Assembly (NCBI GenBank): GCA_045224495.1
Contig: JBGVAK010000028.1
Location: 1-14,485, forward strand
Reading direction: 5' to 3'
Length of the DNA: 14,485 bases
Source: RUG472 sp045224495
GTDB lineage: Bacteria; Bacillota; Clostridia; Christensenellales; CAG-138
In this document: one piece after another, positions 12,682-14,485 of the stretch
How the letters are laid out: every line of letters starts with the position of its first letter
Numbering within the stretch: the stretch's first letter is position 1
The notes under the pieces: generated by a model
Told to the model about the DNA's origin: nothing
What the model saw: only the letters and a program-made list of their open reading frames with translations
Database searches by the model: none
Made by a program: the position numbers and the translations under genes

Positions 12682-13364
12682 CAAAGGTCCACCTGCTCGA
12701 AGATGCCCACGGCCTTGCGGCTCACGATGGAGGTGCCCACGCCGTAGATCAGCGCGCCCACGCCCAGGGCTATGAGCTGGACCCGCCAGGCCACGTCCGT
12801 CGCGGGGAAGGCGTCCAGGTTCTCCGCCACCCAGGCGAAGAAGGGCACCTGCGCTTTGGCGGCGCCGGCGGTGATCATGAAGCCCTCCCACAGGACGATC
12901 CACACGAAGACCGCGATGGTGCTGATAAGGAAGTTTTTGCCCGCCCTGTGCTCGTCTCGGTAGAAGGCGGGGATGAACACGGCGTTGAAGACCGTGAACA
13001 GCACCAGGGCCGCACCGAGGAAGGTGAGGCTGCCGTCGGTGCCCGCCGGGTTCCCCTGGGGGACCAGCTTGTGGTTCACGAAGATCATGGGGACCAGGAG
13101 CAGGAACATGATCATCTCGATGACCACCGTGAATCGGACCCGGGACTTGACCACCTGAGCCTTCGATACGGGCAGCAGGGCGGTGAACAGTAGATCGTTG
13201 TTCCCCACGCTCTGGTTGTACATATAGTATATGCTGTTGCAGGTGAAGAAGCAGGCCACCAGATAAGGGTAGGCCGGGATGAACAGCATGGCCGCAAAGA
13301 GGAAGAACAGGGGCACCTGCAGCGGCAGGCAGAGCTTCAATTCCTTATAAAACAGCTGTTTCAT
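12681..13364 (-). CDS. ABC-2 type transporter permease
   Basis: A 227-residue integral membrane protein with about six hydrophobic segments (near 13-28, 33-46, 80-97, 110-131, 146-167 and 197-213). The N-terminus MKQLFYKELKLCLPLQVPLF is the usual amphipathic entry of ABC-2 permeases. The cytoplasmic loop after helix two (NDLLFTALLPVSKAQVVKSR, 55-74) is also typical: small ABC-2 permeases of Firmicutes carry an LLPVSK-like motif there. It pairs with the ATPase encoded just upstream, whose 3' end it overlaps by 20 bases; it has its own AGGAGG site. Export of a peptide, antibiotic or lipid-like substrate is usual for the type, but none can be named. Confidence 0.88.
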   Translation of the reverse strand: MKQLFYKELKLCLPLQVPLFFLFAAMLFIPAYPYLVACFFTCNSIYYMYNQSVGNNDLLFTALLPVSKAQVVKSRVRFTVVIEMIMFLLLVPMIFVNHKLVPQGNPAGTDGSLTFLGAALVLFTVFNAVFIPAFYRDEHRAGKNFLISTIAVFVWIVLWEGFMITAGAAKAQVPFFAWVAENLDAFPATDVAWRVQLIALGVGALIYGVGTSIVSRKAVGIFEQVDL

Positions 13365-14208
13365 GGCTATCCTCCTGTTCGGTGTAGATCATGATGGACT
13401 CGAGGTCCGCCGGCGCGATCTGGCAGTTTGCGAAGGCCGCCTCGTCCTCGGCGCGGATGAGGCCCGTGAAGCCGAAGGCGTGCTCCTTGCAGCCGATGAG
13501 CTTGCTGCGGCGCACCTCCAGATGCTCCCGATCCCCGGACACCAGGCGGTAGCCCTCCCGGAAGGTGATGACGTCCATGGAGGCAAGGATCTTCCCGCCC
13601 TTGATGTAGGTGATGTAGTCCGCACACTTTTCGAGGTCCGAGATGATGTGGGTGGAGAAGAGGATGCTGCGGCTGCCGTCCTCGATGAGATCCCGGAACA
13701 CGTCCAGGAGATCGTCCCGGGACACAGGGTCCAATCCGCTGGTGGGCTCGTCCAGGATGAGGAGCTTGGCGTCGTGGCTCAGGGCCAGGGCCAGGGCGTA
13801 CTTCACCCGCATGCCCGCGGAGAGCTGGCTGACCTTCTTACCTTCTTCCAAAGCGAAGCGGCTCAGGTATTTTTCGTAGGCCCCCTGGTCCCAGTGGGGG
13901 TAGAAGCGACGCGTCACGTCGGTGATGGTCTTCAGCGTGGCGTTCTTGTAGCAGTCGAACTCGCCCATGACGAAGCCGATCTCGCCCTTGCAGGCCTGCT
14001 CGTTCTCGAAGAAGGACTTGCCGTTCACGTACACCTCTCCGCCGTCCCGGTGGATGAGGTTCAGCATGGCCTTCATGGTGGTGGTCTTCCCGGCCCCGTT
14101 GCGGCCGATAAAGCCCATGATGTACCCGGGTTCCAGGGAAAAGCTGATCTTGTCCAGGGTAAAGGTCGGGTATCGTTTCTCCAGGTCCCGCACTTCCAAT
14201 AGCTGCAT
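13345..14208 (-). CDS. ABC transporter ATP-binding protein (exporter, YtrB/EcsA-like)
   Basis: A 287-residue ATPase with Walker A GRNGAGKT (35-42), a signature LSAGM (129-133) in place of LSGGQ, Walker B LLILDE (149-154) and H-loop THI (His187). Residues from about 205 form a C-terminal extension (EGYRLVSGDREHLEVRRSKL and on) of the kind seen in ATPases that pair with ABC-2 permeases. The ATG at 14208 is preceded by AGGAGG at seven-base spacing; an in-frame ATG at 14250 is rejected because it falls inside the -10 region. First gene of an operon with a permease and a YtrA-type regulator, a combination known for cell-envelope or antibiotic stress. Confidence 0.93.
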   Translation of the reverse strand: MQLLEVRDLEKRYPTFTLDKISFSLEPGYIMGFIGRNGAGKTTTMKAMLNLIHRDGGEVYVNGKSFFENEQACKGEIGFVMGEFDCYKNATLKTITDVTRRFYPHWDQGAYEKYLSRFALEEGKKVSQLSAGMRVKYALALALSHDAKLLILDEPTSGLDPVSRDDLLDVFRDLIEDGSRSILFSTHIISDLEKCADYITYIKGGKILASMDVITFREGYRLVSGDREHLEVRRSKLIGCKEHAFGFTGLIRAEDEAAFANCQIAPADLESIMIYTEQEDSHETAVL

Positions 14209-14221
14209 GGTTTTCCTCCTG

Positions 14222-14258
14222 TGTATATTGTGTATATTCGATGTGCACAATAATATAC
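14222..14258 (-). promoter_or_regulatory. AT-rich repeat cluster, candidate operator of the GntR regulator
   Basis: On the plus strand TGTATATT occurs twice, nine bases apart (14222-14229, 14231-14238). GTATATT (14232-14238) is mirrored by AATATAC (14252-14258), and TGTGCACA (14242-14249) is a palindrome between them. The cluster covers the -10 (14250-14255) and the expected start site, a natural place for repressor binding. Confidence 0.5.
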
Positions 14259-14278
14259 CAGGTCCTGGGAATTGTCAA
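14250..14278 (-). promoter_or_regulatory. Promoter of the ATPase/permease/GntR operon
   Basis: Minus-strand TTGACA (14273-14278, perfect) and TATTAT (14250-14255, five of six) with a 17-base spacer. It shares its -35 bases with a plus-strand promoter (14272-14300). Confidence 0.8.
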
Positions 14279-14300
14279 GGGCTTTGTGGAATGATATAAT
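14272..14300 (+). promoter_or_regulatory. Promoter of the CoA-transferase gene
   Basis: Plus-strand TTGTCA (14272-14277, five of six) and a perfect TATAAT (14295-14300) at 17 bases. The -35 overlaps the minus-strand -35 by five bases. Confidence 0.8.
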
Positions 14301-14332
14301 CAAAATATCCTAACAGGCGGAAGGAGTGCCCC

Positions 14333-14485
14333 ATGGACTTTTACAGCGAGTATCGAAGCAAGCTCCGTACCCCGGAGCAGGCCGTACAGTGTGTCAAGAG
14401 CGGCGACTGGATCGACTACACCTCCCAGCTGGGCTTCCCCATCCTGCTGGATCGGGCGTTGAGTAAACGGCGGGACGAGCTGTTC
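14333..14485 (+). CDS. CoA-transferase (acetyl-CoA hydrolase/transferase family), N-terminal part
   Basis: Only the first 51 codons are inside the window. AAGGAG stands seven bases before the ATG at 14333. The sequence MDFYSEYRSKLRTPEQAVQC followed by VKSGDWIDYTSQLGFPILLD matches the N-terminus of butyryl-CoA:acetate CoA-transferase / 4-hydroxybutyrate CoA-transferase, where 'Y..KL.T..EAV..VKSGDWVDYG' is the conserved opening. The enzyme would swap CoA between butyryl-CoA (or a relative) and acetate at the end of fermentation. The usual VDYG is IDYT here. The catalytic glutamate lies beyond the window, so the exact substrate cannot be judged. It is transcribed divergently from the GntR-ABC operon with its own strong promoter. 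Confidence 0.82.
   Translation, partial: MDFYSEYRSKLRTPEQAVQCVKSGDWIDYTSQLGFPILLDRALSKRRDELF

Noticed and set aside
13363..14202. A 279-codon plus-strand frame opposite the exporter ATPase
   Set aside because: Valine/leucine/aspartate-biased shadow with no domain; the opposite strand has all ABC ATPase motifs.

Overview
The window looks like a chromosomal stretch of a GC-rich Clostridia-type Firmicute, probably an anaerobic gut fermenter. This is inferred from strong AGGAGG-type ribosome binding sites, promoters close to the sigma-A consensus, short U-tailed terminators, several lipobox lipoproteins, a polyferredoxin-like membrane protein and the start of a CoA-transferase of the butyrate/4-hydroxybutyrate type. 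No rRNA, tRNA, CRISPR, transposase or phage gene was seen.

Layout. (1) 1-483 is the C-terminal end of a sugar-type ABC ATPase (+). (2) 484-645 is a three-hairpin intergenic element. (3) 646-3722 (-) is a tight operon: TlpA-like thioredoxin lipoprotein, a 46-residue CXXC membrane peptide overlapping both neighbours by four bases, a polytopic 4Fe-4S protein, and a GH13 alpha-glucosidase/amylase as last gene. (4) 3785-4358 (-) is a hypothetical gene with its own promoter and a UUCG-loop terminator. (5) 4381-4595 (+) is a tiny transcription unit with consensus promoter, strong RBS, an 18-codon signal-peptide-like ORF and a terminator. (6) 4739-5710 (+) is an XRE regulator fused to a six-helix membrane domain. 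(7) 5711-5880 is a second copy of the three-hairpin element. (8) 5881-6957 (-) is a metallophosphoesterase lipoprotein. (9) 7047-9342 (-) is an ABC importer operon (binding lipoprotein, permease, ATPase) ended by a hairpin that overlaps the last stop codon. (10) 9430-12178 (-) holds two MATE exporters one base apart. (11) 12304-14208 (-) is an ATPase/ABC-2 permease/YtrA-type GntR operon. (12) 14333 to the end (+) is a CoA-transferase start, divergent from the GntR operon and apparently sharing its -35 hexamer.

How the genes work together. The redox operon would move electrons or thiol equivalents across the membrane, with the CXXC peptide as a likely small partner of the thioredoxin and the 4Fe-4S protein. 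The sugar ABC ATPase and the GH13 enzyme converge on the first hairpin element and may both serve oligosaccharide use, although the GH13 gene appears to be transcribed with the redox genes. The GntR-ABC unit looks self-regulated. No defence or mobile system was found. The most unusual items are the repeated three-hairpin element with compensatory stem changes, the hidden CXXC peptide gene, the orphan signal-peptide transcript and the shared -35 of the divergent promoters.
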